In this document: one piece after another, positions 8,949 to 16,826 of the stretch
Position numbering within the stretch: the first letter of the stretch is position 1
How the letters are laid out: every line of letters starts with the position of its first letter
Assembly: GCF_000724545.1 (NCBI RefSeq)
Contig: NZ_JHBV01000008.1
Location: forward strand, 62,001 to 126,000
Direction: 5' to 3'
DNA from: Aureispira sp. CCB-QB1
GTDB taxonomy: Bacteria > Bacteroidota > Bacteroidia > Chitinophagales > Saprospiraceae
DNA length: 64,000 nucleotides
Position numbers and translations under genes: made by a program
The notes under the pieces: generated by a model
Database searches by the model: none
What the model was told of the DNA's origin: nothing
The model's input: the letters and a program-made list of their open reading frames with translations, nothing else

Positions 8949-9800
8949 ATGATAGCAGTAGAAAAACTTAGTTATAGTTACAAAGGAGCCAAGAGCTTTG
9001 CTTTGGATAACCTTAATTTTTCCATCGAGAGTGGAGAAATATTTGGTTTTTTAGGACCATCTGGTGCAGGAAAAAGTACGACTCAAAAGATTTTGTACAA
9101 AATCTTGACCGACTATCAGGGAGAGGTCTTAATAGATGGTGTATCTTTGGATACTTTGGGTAAAGACTATTATACTAGGATTGGTGTGGGGTTTGAACTG
9201 CCCAATCATTACATGAAATTGACCGCTAGAGAGAACTTAACCTTGTTCGGCTCTTTTTACCCAGAAGAAAAGCTACAAAAGTTGGAAACATTATTTGAAG
9301 CGGTTGGGATGGAAGAACATATCGACAAAAGAGTAGAGGATTATTCGAAAGGAATGAAAATGCGGTTAAATTTTATTCGGTCGATTATGCACAATCCTGA
9401 TATTATCTTTTTTGACGAACCAACTTCAGGTTTAGACCCCATCAATGCACACAAAGTTAAAGAGCAAATAAAAAATCTAAAAGCGCAAGGAAAGACGATT
9501 TTTATTACTACTCATGATATGACGACGGCTGATGAATTGTGCGATCGAGTTTCCTTTATTGTTGATGGAAAAATTGTTTTGACAGATACGCCTTCTAATT
9601 TAAAGCACATTCACGGTAAAGAATGTATTCAAGTAACGATGAATAATTGGGAAAAGACAGAGTTTCCTGTGAAAAATATTGGGCACAATCAAATGTTTTT
9701 GGAGTTGATAAAAAGAGAAGATCTAATGAAAATAGAAACGTTAGAAGCTACTCTAGAGGAAGTATTTATTAAAGTAACGGGTACCAGTTTAAAAATCTAG
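8949..9800 (+). CDS. ABC exporter ATP-binding protein
   Basis: An ATPase subunit that powers the two membrane proteins encoded next. Visible motifs are Walker A 'GPSGAGKST', the degenerate signature 'DYSKGMKMRL', Walker B 'IIFFDEPTSGLDP' and the H-loop 'ITTHD'. The frame also opens at TTG 8943, which overlaps the TetR stop, but ATG 8949 gives 283 residues starting MIAVEKLSYSYKG and fits the family better. It resembles drug- and antibiotic-type exporters of the CcmA/fluoroquinolone-export class. The substrate is not readable from sequence. Confidence 0.9.
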   Translation: MIAVEKLSYSYKGAKSFALDNLNFSIESGEIFGFLGPSGAGKSTTQKILYKILTDYQGEVLIDGVSLDTLGKDYYTRIGVGFELPNHYMKLTARENLTLFGSFYPEEKLQKLETLFEAVGMEEHIDKRVEDYSKGMKMRLNFIRSIMHNPDIIFFDEPTSGLDPINAHKVKEQIKNLKAQGKTIFITTHDMTTADELCDRVSFIVDGKIVLTDTPSNLKHIHGKECIQVTMNNWEKTEFPVKNIGHNQMFLELIKREDLMKIETLEATLEEVFIKVTGTSLKI

Positions 9801-9804
9801 AGAC

Positions 9805-10509
9805 ATGGACAACTTAAAACATTTGGCGGAGCAGTTAAAGTGGCAGTTTGTTATCTTACAGCGCAACAATTTGATCAATATAAGTGTCGGTGTAACAGTT
9901 CTATATGCCATCATTTTCTATATTTTCAAGGATTTTGCTTATATGGAAAAAGCATTAACATTGCTAGTTTATAACGACCCTAGTTTAATTGGGTTACTAT
10001 TTTTTGGTTTGGCTGTTATTTTGGAAAAAAACCAGCAAGTATTGCCTGCTTTTTTAGTTACACCAATGAGTATTCACCATTATTTATTGTCAAGAACAAT
10101 TGCTCTAACAATAATCGGTTGGTTTTGTGCTTTGGGAATGGTCGTTGCCGCTTTGGGCTTTTCATTTAACTGGTTGCACTGCTCAATGGGAGTAATTGGT
10201 ATTTGTTTTATTTTTAGCTTGGCGGGTGTATTTTTAATTAGTTATACAAGTGAGTTTTTAAACTATATGCTGTTGTCTATTCCTGTTATGATGCTGTTAA
10301 GTTTACCTTTGTTAAATTATTACCATCTAACCGATATAGCTTGGTTCAAGCTGATTCCAACACAAGGAGCAACAGATTTGCTAATAAGTTCGTATGAAAG
10401 CCCCTTGGCGACTGGTGAATTGCTGTTCGCTTATGGTTCTACGATTTTTTGGATAGTTGTTCTTTACTGGGGAGCATTTAAGGTATTTTATAAATCTGTT
10501 CGGACTTAA
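9805..10509 (+). CDS. ABC exporter permease, first subunit
   Basis: A 234-residue integral membrane protein with about six hydrophobic segments, e.g. 'ISVGVTVLYAIIFYIF', 'LIGLLFFGLAVIL' and 'IFWIVVLYWGAFKVFY'. It starts 4 bp after the ATPase gene and is followed by a second permease gene, giving an ATPase plus two-permease exporter. The arrangement recalls three-gene fluoroquinolone-type exporters, but sequence similarity to those cannot be verified here. Confidence 0.82.
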   Translation: MDNLKHLAEQLKWQFVILQRNNLINISVGVTVLYAIIFYIFKDFAYMEKALTLLVYNDPSLIGLLFFGLAVILEKNQQVLPAFLVTPMSIHHYLLSRTIALTIIGWFCALGMVVAALGFSFNWLHCSMGVIGICFIFSLAGVFLISYTSEFLNYMLLSIPVMMLLSLPLLNYYHLTDIAWFKLIPTQGATDLLISSYESPLATGELLFAYGSTIFWIVVLYWGAFKVFYKSVRT

Positions 10510-10542
10510 TTAAAGGGCAATCGCCTATTAAACAAAACGATT

Positions 10543-11250
10543 ATGAGACAATTTTTAACTACCGCAGTCAACGATTTTAGGCTTATATTTAGAGATGCCT
10601 CTTTAAGAGTTTTCTTAGTAATGCCTCTTTTAATTTTATTAGTTGTCTGCTTTTTGTGCCCTTATTTGAAAGAAACGTATCCCGAAATAAGTGATTATGT
10701 TGTATATATCGTCATCATGTCTTGCACCCAAGCATCAACAATGTATGGATTTATATATAGCGTTGTGTTTTTGGATGAAAGGGATACTGAAGTAGCGAAA
10801 ATGTATGGCATCTTACCCATCTCTAAAAATGGCTTTTTACTTACCCGATTATTAGCACCGTATTTATTATCTACGATTACAACATTCATTATTTTAATTC
10901 TACAGCCTTTATACAGCCTAAATCCTTTGGGAACTTTTTTATTTGCTGCTTTATTTGGCTTGTTGGCTCCTGTGCTGGCCTTGTCTGTAGCGGGATTGGC
11001 AAACAACAAAATAGAAGGTATGACTTGGTTCAAAGGACTTAATTTAGTGGTTAGTTTGCCCTTAGCTGCCTTTTTTGTGCCAGATTATAAATATGCTTTT
11101 TCTTTTATTCCTACATTTTGGGCTTATACAGGAATGTATGAGCTGATCATCGAAGGAAGCTATATGTTGTTTTTAATCGTAGGATTTGTATTTACATCAA
11201 TTACTTTAGGAGCTTTGATGCGTTTTTTTATAAAACGACATTTTACTTAG
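10543..11250 (+). CDS. ABC exporter permease, second subunit
   Basis: A 235-residue membrane protein with about six transmembrane segments ('VFLVMPLLILLVVCFLCPYL', 'VYIVIMSCTQASTMYGFIYS', 'LFAALFGLLAPVLALSVAGL' and others). The 'FLDERDTEVAKMYGILPIS' loop is typical of ABC-2-type permeases. It starts 33 bp after the first permease and is the last gene of the TetR-regulated operon. It would pair with the first permease as a heterodimer. No clear terminator follows. Confidence 0.82.
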   Translation: MRQFLTTAVNDFRLIFRDASLRVFLVMPLLILLVVCFLCPYLKETYPEISDYVVYIVIMSCTQASTMYGFIYSVVFLDERDTEVAKMYGILPISKNGFLLTRLLAPYLLSTITTFIILILQPLYSLNPLGTFLFAALFGLLAPVLALSVAGLANNKIEGMTWFKGLNLVVSLPLAAFFVPDYKYAFSFIPTFWAYTGMYELIIEGSYMLFLIVGFVFTSITLGALMRFFIKRHFT

Positions 11251-11307
11251 AAGTAGTTTATTTTTTCATATATTGCAACCGTTAAAATACAAAAATATAG
11301 ATGATAT

Positions 11308-11766
11308 ATGAAATTATTAAAGGCTATTGAGGAATTGGAATCCTATGTAGATAAAGCATCTTTGGTTAATGAAAAAATTTCCAAGTCTACGATTGGATGG
11401 CAAATAGGACATACGTTAAAAGTGATCTATGGAGTCGCAAAGACAGTTGAAAAATCCGATCCCAAGAAGTATAAGCGAAAGTTCAATCTTACACGCACAA
11501 TTATCTTTTTGACCAATAAAATACCTAGAGGAAAGGGAAAATCTCCCAAGACCGTTCGTCCAAAAGAAGAGGAAATGACTAAAGAAGCTTTGCTAAATTT
11601 GATGCAAGAATGCAAAGAAGCTTTAAGATCGATGCAAAATGTAGCTCCTAATGCGTATTTTGATCATCCTTATTTTGGTTTATTGAATAAAAATCAAGCG
11701 TTTCGTTTCTTGGAAATTCATACAGAACATCATTTGAAAATTATTCGAGATATTACACGTTCGTAA
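11308..11766 (+). CDS. DinB-like / DUF1569-type protein
   Basis: A 152-residue helical protein. The His pattern (GH near residue 34, and 'EIHTEHHLKII' near the C-terminus) matches the metal-binding triad of DinB/YfiT four-helix-bundle proteins, and 'FGLLNKNQAFRFLEIHTEHH' is typical of the DUF1569 branch. Members bind a divalent metal and may be thiol-dependent transferases or stress proteins. It lies 57 bp after the ABC exporter on the same strand, possibly in the same transcript. The biochemical role is unknown. Confidence 0.75.
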   Translation: MKLLKAIEELESYVDKASLVNEKISKSTIGWQIGHTLKVIYGVAKTVEKSDPKKYKRKFNLTRTIIFLTNKIPRGKGKSPKTVRPKEEEMTKEALLNLMQECKEALRSMQNVAPNAYFDHPYFGLLNKNQAFRFLEIHTEHHLKIIRDITRS

Positions 11767-11851
11767 GAGTTAAAGGATTAGGTCTTTTTCTATTAATAGT
11801 TTGTCTTAGTAAGCGGTCAAAGGATTTAATTCCTTGATATTGATTAGTTGT

Positions 11852-12493
11852 TTAAGATGTAGTGTTTTTGTTTTTTTTGTGAATTGCTTGGTTGAAAAAA
11901 ACTTTCATCATATATCCAAACGAAAGTCCAGCAACCATCCAGATAATAAATTCCACCAACAAGGTACCAAAGCTAATGGTTTGAATATTGAAAACAGACA
12001 TTAAAACAAACATACAAAGCCCCCAACTTAATCCTGATTTTATCCAATTCTTTTTACCAAATAAGTTGGGAACCTGTTCAATGTTTATATTTTCATAGCG
12101 TTTAGGCTGTTTTTCTAACCATTTGGCTTTTAAGTAGCTTCTGAACCAACCCCAAATAGGAAATGTGATAAGGAGGGTTAAAAAACTTAGCCCATTTATC
12201 AAACAAGGGATTATATTGCCGCAGTTTTTGCAGTAAAGCCCAAACCAATTTTTAAAGGCAGTGCCATTTTCTATAGACCAAGTCCTACCATCATGAAGTG
12301 TTTCACAGTGAGGACAGGGGACAAAACTTCTTTCAAATCTAGGTTTATCAATTGTCTTATCTTCTAGGGTAACTTTAGGCATTCGTTGCCCTAAAATTAA
12401 TTCATTAAAAGCAAGACCTGGGTTTAGAATCCAATGCAAAACCATCCAATTTTTCCAATCGTAAACTTTGTATTTTACCTTATCGTATTTCAT
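11852..12493 (-). CDS. Membrane protein with zinc-ribbon motif
   Basis: A 214-residue protein when started at the ATG at 12493 (MKYDKVKYKVYDWKNW). A longer frame to 12592 would overlap the upstream gene and adds a basic, unlikely N-terminus. A Cys4 knuckle is visible, CPHC then CKNC about 40 residues later, suggesting a zinc ribbon. It is followed by membrane segments around 'IIPCLINGLSFLTLLITFPI' and two near the C-terminus. The family is not recognised. It lies downstream of the outer-membrane barrel gene on the same strand. Confidence 0.7.
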   Translation of the reverse strand: MKYDKVKYKVYDWKNWMVLHWILNPGLAFNELILGQRMPKVTLEDKTIDKPRFERSFVPCPHCETLHDGRTWSIENGTAFKNWFGLYCKNCGNIIPCLINGLSFLTLLITFPIWGWFRSYLKAKWLEKQPKRYENINIEQVPNLFGKKNWIKSGLSWGLCMFVLMSVFNIQTISFGTLLVEFIIWMVAGLSFGYMMKVFFNQAIHKKNKNTTS

Positions 12494-12576
12494 CTCATGT
12501 TGTTTTAGTAGGGTTAGTGTATAGTACAATATTAGACGATTTTTTTTACAAATTAAAATTTTTAGTATTGAGTTTA

Positions 12577-13395
12577 TTATTGTGCTCTCCAATAGCGGCT
12601 ACGATAGCGACTTCTAGGTTGGTAAAACATACTATCAGATTGTAATCTATAGGTTAGACCAATGTTTAAGCCAACCATTAAACCGTGTGTATGATGGCGA
12701 ACCAAAATGTAATTGTTGGGCGTAACTGCACGAAAATCAGCAGGGAAATATTGAGGTGCACTTTCTCCTTCTAAATTGGTTAAAGAGCTTTCAAAATGCG
12801 CTAAAATAAGTAAATCAAACAATTCGCTCAGTTGGATTTTGACACCCAAATCAATAGATACGCCAAAGACAAAGCTGTTAAAAATGTTTAAGGGCTGTTC
12901 GGTACTGCCGTACTGATTTCTATAATCTATTTTTTTATCCGAACGTCCTGAATTGAAAGGATATTTAGTTCGTCCTCTTGCCGTTATTAAAGCATCTAAA
13001 TGTGGTCCCAAGCGCATGAAAAATTGAACAGGAGCATTAGGTGAGCTGCTAATTCTAAACAAAAGTGGAAGTCTAATATAGGTTAAGGCTCTAAAGCTTG
13101 TTTCTTGCAATATTTTTAACTGCTTAGCAGTAGTCGTTTGGACGTAGTTTTGTTGTAAATAAGTAAACCCCAATCCTGTTGCAATGCCTAGAGTTTTACT
13201 AAAATTATGACCAACTGTTACCAAACTAGTGTTTCCAATACTAGTTCTAGAAAGTATAGAGGCTTCTTGTTGATCATTTTGATTGAGTATAAATGAAAAA
13301 TTGATGCTATTGTTAATAGTTAGCTCTAAACCTTTTTGAGAAAATGAAAAAAAAGGGTAGCTAAAAGCACAAATGACTAAAAATAAAATACGCAT
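12577..13395 (-). CDS. Outer-membrane beta-barrel protein (PorT-like)
   Basis: A 272-residue protein with a signal peptide (MRILFLVICAFSYPFFSFSQ) followed by alternating amphipathic strands. Gly/Tyr turns such as 'TVGHNFSKTLGIATGLGFTY' and 'FGVSIDLGVKIQLSELFDL' are typical of the small outer-membrane barrels (PorT/OMP_b-brl) abundant in Bacteroidota. It probably spans the outer membrane with 8-10 strands. The function is unknown and the assignment rests on pattern rather than a search. Confidence 0.72.
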   Translation of the reverse strand: MRILFLVICAFSYPFFSFSQKGLELTINNSINFSFILNQNDQQEASILSRTSIGNTSLVTVGHNFSKTLGIATGLGFTYLQQNYVQTTTAKQLKILQETSFRALTYIRLPLLFRISSSPNAPVQFFMRLGPHLDALITARGRTKYPFNSGRSDKKIDYRNQYGSTEQPLNIFNSFVFGVSIDLGVKIQLSELFDLLILAHFESSLTNLEGESAPQYFPADFRAVTPNNYILVRHHTHGLMVGLNIGLTYRLQSDSMFYQPRSRYRSRYWRAQ

Positions 13396-13743
13396 AAGCA
13401 GGACGTTTGGTGTGAAATTACTTTGTAGTTTTTTTTTATTCTTATGAGAAAAATCAAAAATCCACGAAGCATCAGTGTAAAATAGTAGTTGTTTTATGCT
13501 TCAATTATTAGAAGATAAAACTCGGTACCTGCTCTCTCAGTTTGTATTATTCTGAAGAGAATAGTATACCTACCTTACTATAATAAACGAATCCTACTCT
13601 AGAGGCAAGTTCAAAAAAATCAATTTATCAAAATAAAAAGGGTTGTTTTTTTTGTGAAAGGCTTGATAACAAGGTGTTAAAGCCTGTGAATTCCCCAAAA
13701 AAAACAACCCTTTTGCTTAAAAGATATTATAATTGGACTAGTA
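13396..13743. other. Intergenic region between the barrel gene and pfaD
   Basis: A 348-bp gap holding the promoter region of the leftward barrel gene and, at 13635-13714, a large nested inverted repeat acting as the likely 3' end of the PUFA operon (listed separately). No ORF in it looks real. Confidence 0.7.
13635..13714 (-). terminator. Nested long inverted repeat at the end of the PUFA synthase operon
   Basis: A perfect 19-bp inverted repeat (13636-13654 with 13696-13714) encloses a smaller stem (13659-13664 with 13680-13685). Read leftward, the outer stem ends in a pyrimidine run after CCC. It starts 30 bp beyond the pfaD stop at 13744, so it probably terminates the operon or protects its 3' end. 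The 41-nt loop is longer than in a simple intrinsic terminator. Confidence 0.7.
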
Positions 13744-15369
13744 TTAGCTAAGCAGAGCAGCAACGTGTTTTTCGTTTGGAACATAAGTTGCCCACTCGAT
13801 TGGTAAGTGTATTCCTTGCGTTTGTAAGGCTTGAACACGATAAAGATAAGCAGCGCCTTCCATGATATGCCCAGCAATATCGGCTGCTGTACGATTTTCG
13901 TAGGCCTCCAAATAAGTACCTTTTGCCCAATCATTAAAAGCACCCATTGCAGGACCACACCAGATTTGCATATCACTTACTCGCTCTTTGATACCTGCGT
14001 TTGCCCAGTTTGAAGACAAGCCTAAGTACCAACGGAAAATTAAAGCCATTTTTCGTTTAGGATTGTTTTGAGCTCGTTCAATTTGATGAGGGTCACGCTC
14101 TTGAAAGAACTCAATACAACCTTGCCAAACCTCTTCCAAAGGCTTTCTAAATGTCTGTTTTTCTAGTTTTTCTCGTTCTGCTGCTGGAATATCATCAATA
14201 GATTCATACTTCATATAATATTCATACAATTTTTTGGCTCTAGGACCGAACAAAGTACCACGTTTCAGAACTTGTAGTTCAACCCCCATTTCAAACATAT
14301 CAGAAGCAGGAGCCATCATGACATCCGTTTGAGAGACATTAGCCAATAATTTGCGCACATGCTCAGACGTTCCAGCTTCTACACAAGCTTGATTTACAGA
14401 ACCAGTTACAATATAAGCAGCTCCCATCATAAATGCAGATAAGGCAGATTCAGGAGTAGAAATTCCACCAGCTGCTCCAACACGAATGGCTGTCTTGAAT
14501 TGATGGATTAATTGCAATTCATCACGCAAACGAATGATAGAAGGCAACAAAGCAACCAGTGGACGATTGTCGGTATGTCCGCCAGAATCTGCTTCAACGG
14601 TAATGTCATCAGCCATAGGAACTTTAGCTGCCAATTCTGCTTGTAGAGTTGTGATTTTTCCAGCTGCCAACAATTTATCTAGATATTTTTTAGGAGCGGG
14701 TTGCATAAAGTGCTTTGCCACTTCTTTGCGTGAAATTTTGGCGATGACGCGATTGTTGATAACCACATTTCCCTCTGCATCTTGTGTCAAACCAGCTACA
14801 CGATAGTGTACAATATTGATCGTTAAGTTTAAGAAAGCAGAAGCCTCTACAACTTGTACACCTCTAGCTAAAAAATGCTTAACAGCACCTTCTTCCAAAG
14901 CAGGCTCATTAGGACTGTGGATTAAGTTAAACGCATAATGTTCTTTTTTTAAGGCATCTTGTATTGTATTAATAGCTTGTTCTACTCGATTAGGAACCAA
15001 GCCTGCTGCCCCAAAAGATCCCAATAATCCAGCCTTGCCCATTGCAATAACCAAAGCCTCAGAGGCAATCCCATTTGCCATAGCTCCTGTTTTATAAGCG
15101 TACTTTAGTTGGTAATCTCTTCTAAAGGTAGGATCTCCCAATTGTTGAGCAGTCATAGGAGCTACCATACCTAAAACTTGTAGACCATTACCATTGGTGG
15201 TCAATTCCCCTGCATTGGCTACTCCAATTCTATCTGCATGATCTAAAACAACAAAACAGTTGTCGCTTGTGTTTTTTAGCTTTTGCTCCATGCCAGCAGC
15301 ATCAAAGGAAATTGCTCTAGGAGAGCCTTTCCAATACAATTTTTGCTTTATTCCTGTGAAGTTAATCAT
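13744..15369 (-). CDS. pfaD: PUFA synthase enoyl reductase, PfaD
   Basis: A stand-alone FMN-dependent enoyl reductase (2-nitropropane-dioxygenase-like TIM barrel) that saturates selected double bonds on ACP-bound intermediates. Long stretches match my memory of Shewanella PfaD: 'LIHSPNEPALEEGAVKHFL', 'VEASAFLNLT', 'KISRKEVAKHFMQPAP', 'VPMADDITVEADSGGHTDN', 'AYIVTGSVNQACVEAGTSEH', 'NPKRKMALIFRWYLGLSS'. The frame opens at TTG 15420, overlapping the upstream stop, but ATG 15369 gives 541 residues beginning MINFTGIKQKLYWKG and is preferred. It is the last gene of the operon. Confidence 0.95.
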   Translation of the reverse strand: MINFTGIKQKLYWKGSPRAISFDAAGMEQKLKNTSDNCFVVLDHADRIGVANAGELTTNGNGLQVLGMVAPMTAQQLGDPTFRRDYQLKYAYKTGAMANGIASEALVIAMGKAGLLGSFGAAGLVPNRVEQAINTIQDALKKEHYAFNLIHSPNEPALEEGAVKHFLARGVQVVEASAFLNLTINIVHYRVAGLTQDAEGNVVINNRVIAKISRKEVAKHFMQPAPKKYLDKLLAAGKITTLQAELAAKVPMADDITVEADSGGHTDNRPLVALLPSIIRLRDELQLIHQFKTAIRVGAAGGISTPESALSAFMMGAAYIVTGSVNQACVEAGTSEHVRKLLANVSQTDVMMAPASDMFEMGVELQVLKRGTLFGPRAKKLYEYYMKYESIDDIPAAEREKLEKQTFRKPLEEVWQGCIEFFQERDPHQIERAQNNPKRKMALIFRWYLGLSSNWANAGIKERVSDMQIWCGPAMGAFNDWAKGTYLEAYENRTAADIAGHIMEGAAYLYRVQALQTQGIHLPIEWATYVPNEKHVAALLS

Positions 15370-15416
15370 CTTGTTGTATTTAATTTTAAGTATGTATTTG
15401 CATTCGTCAACTAGTG

Positions 15417-16718
15417 TCAAAGAATGTGTTTTTTTAATAATTTTTTGAATGTTTTAACATAAGCATCTACTTCCTTCTTAGAAGATACATGGCCATCATA
15501 GCACAGTCCAATTCGCATCTTATTGTTGTAAGTATAAACACTAATATAGTGCTCAATTGTCATTGCAGAAGATACCACAACAGGAAGATAGTGCTTGACA
15601 TGATATTTTTTTGTCTGATCAAAATTTAAGCGACCATAATTGGTTAGAATAAAAGCGGTGTTAATCCGAGTTAAATCTAGTTTTTTGATCAATTTTTGAA
15701 TGAACCAATCGTTACGAATATTGTATTTGTTCAAATTAGCAATATCAATAAAACTTGGGCTAATGCCTTCCATACTGATAACCCCAAACAAATCAGGAGA
15801 GTCAAACCATTGACTTATCTTTTGTTGCAGTCCTCCTGCAAAAGCTTTGAAGGGGATTTGAGTGTTTTTAGGCAAGTCAAATTTCATAGAACTCACGTAA
15901 AGTCCCATATTGTGCCCAGGGTCTACTTTTAGCTTTTTTCGAAGATTGACAGTAACAATATAATTGTAAACCGAAGGGTATTTTTTAGGGAGATCAGCCC
16001 TTGTATACAAGAACAATGTTGCCAAAAAAGTATTGACAGAATAAGCATTTTGCTTGCAATGCTGAACAAGCTTTGTTGTTTCTTCTTCTGTTAACTCTTC
16101 TATCCACAAGCTCGTTTTTCGATTTTCCCAATAATTGGCATACATCGTATCAATCATATCTTGAGTGAGCAAAAAATCTTTTTTGCCTAACAAGCGATTG
16201 ACGAGAGACATCGCCCAATCTAGCGACTTTGGGGCTGCGGTTTCTGGGATCAACTCTTTTAAAATGCCTACAGGTCGGAGAGGCGCAAGTGCATCTCCAT
16301 TTAAGACAGCAATTAAGTCATGCAAGATATGATTCAAAGAAATCCCATCACAAATAGCATGATTAGCAACCACAATCAAATCACTATAACCACGGTGTTG
16401 ATTTAAGACAAAATGTATTAGAACGTTTTCGTTAAGTCGATGAACTGTTTGTAAATTTTCCTGCGCCAAAGTGGTATAAGAAACATCTTCATAGACTTTA
16501 ATGATGGGGGTTGCTGTTGGCTTAAAAACAAGATAAACATCATTTTTTTGATCAACAGTAGGAACCATCTGAAGAACAGGTTGCTGTTCAAGAATGGGAA
16601 TCAAGGCTTGGCTTAGTTGTTCTTTGGTAACCAGAGTATTTAATTCAATTCCTGTAACAATATTAGCATTGGGAGAAGAAATAAAAAAACGGGTGATACC
16701 AGATAGTTTTATCTTCAT
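15417..16718 (-). CDS. Condensation/acyltransferase-fold protein in the PUFA operon
   Basis: A 433-residue protein of the CoA/carrier-dependent acyltransferase superfamily (NRPS condensation, PapA5, alcohol acetyltransferase). The signature HxxxDG is clear as 'HAICDG' (His120, Asp124, Gly125). A later 'TNYGRLNFD' may replace the structural DFGWG motif. Such enzymes join acyl groups to alcohols or amines, often from carrier proteins. It lies between the KS-CLF-AT-DH-DH gene and pfaD in one operon, where canonical pfaABCD sets have no such gene. It is therefore a candidate for unloading the PUFA from ACP onto an acceptor. The role is inferred. Confidence 0.82.
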   Translation of the reverse strand: MKIKLSGITRFFISSPNANIVTGIELNTLVTKEQLSQALIPILEQQPVLQMVPTVDQKNDVYLVFKPTATPIIKVYEDVSYTTLAQENLQTVHRLNENVLIHFVLNQHRGYSDLIVVANHAICDGISLNHILHDLIAVLNGDALAPLRPVGILKELIPETAAPKSLDWAMSLVNRLLGKKDFLLTQDMIDTMYANYWENRKTSLWIEELTEEETTKLVQHCKQNAYSVNTFLATLFLYTRADLPKKYPSVYNYIVTVNLRKKLKVDPGHNMGLYVSSMKFDLPKNTQIPFKAFAGGLQQKISQWFDSPDLFGVISMEGISPSFIDIANLNKYNIRNDWFIQKLIKKLDLTRINTAFILTNYGRLNFDQTKKYHVKHYLPVVVSSAMTIEHYISVYTYNNKMRIGLCYDGHVSSKKEVDAYVKTFKKLLKKHIL

Positions 16719-16755
16719 AGGTGAATACCTGTAATAATCAGTAATATATTTTTTA

Positions 16756-16815
16756 AAACCACCTTACAATAAGCAAACAAGGAACACAAAGGAATGCATT
16801 ATTGTAAGATGGTTT
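16756..16815 (-). repeat. Intercistronic hairpin within the PUFA operon
   Basis: A 17-bp inverted repeat (16756-16772 with 16799-16815) with a single mismatch and a 26-nt loop, in the gap between the KS-CLF-AT-DH-DH gene (stop at 16827) and the acyltransferase-fold gene (start at 16718). No T-run follows on the transcribed strand. It may be an mRNA stability, processing or partial termination site. Confidence 0.7.
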
Positions 16816-16826
16816 AATATATACCA

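Noticed and set aside
12494-12592. 33-residue N-terminal extension of the zinc-ribbon membrane protein
   Set aside because: Overlaps the upstream barrel gene and has atypical composition.
13677-13976. 99-codon frame overlapping the end of pfaD
   Set aside because: Out-of-frame shadow of pfaD that runs through the inverted repeat; the pfaD frame matches the family throughout.
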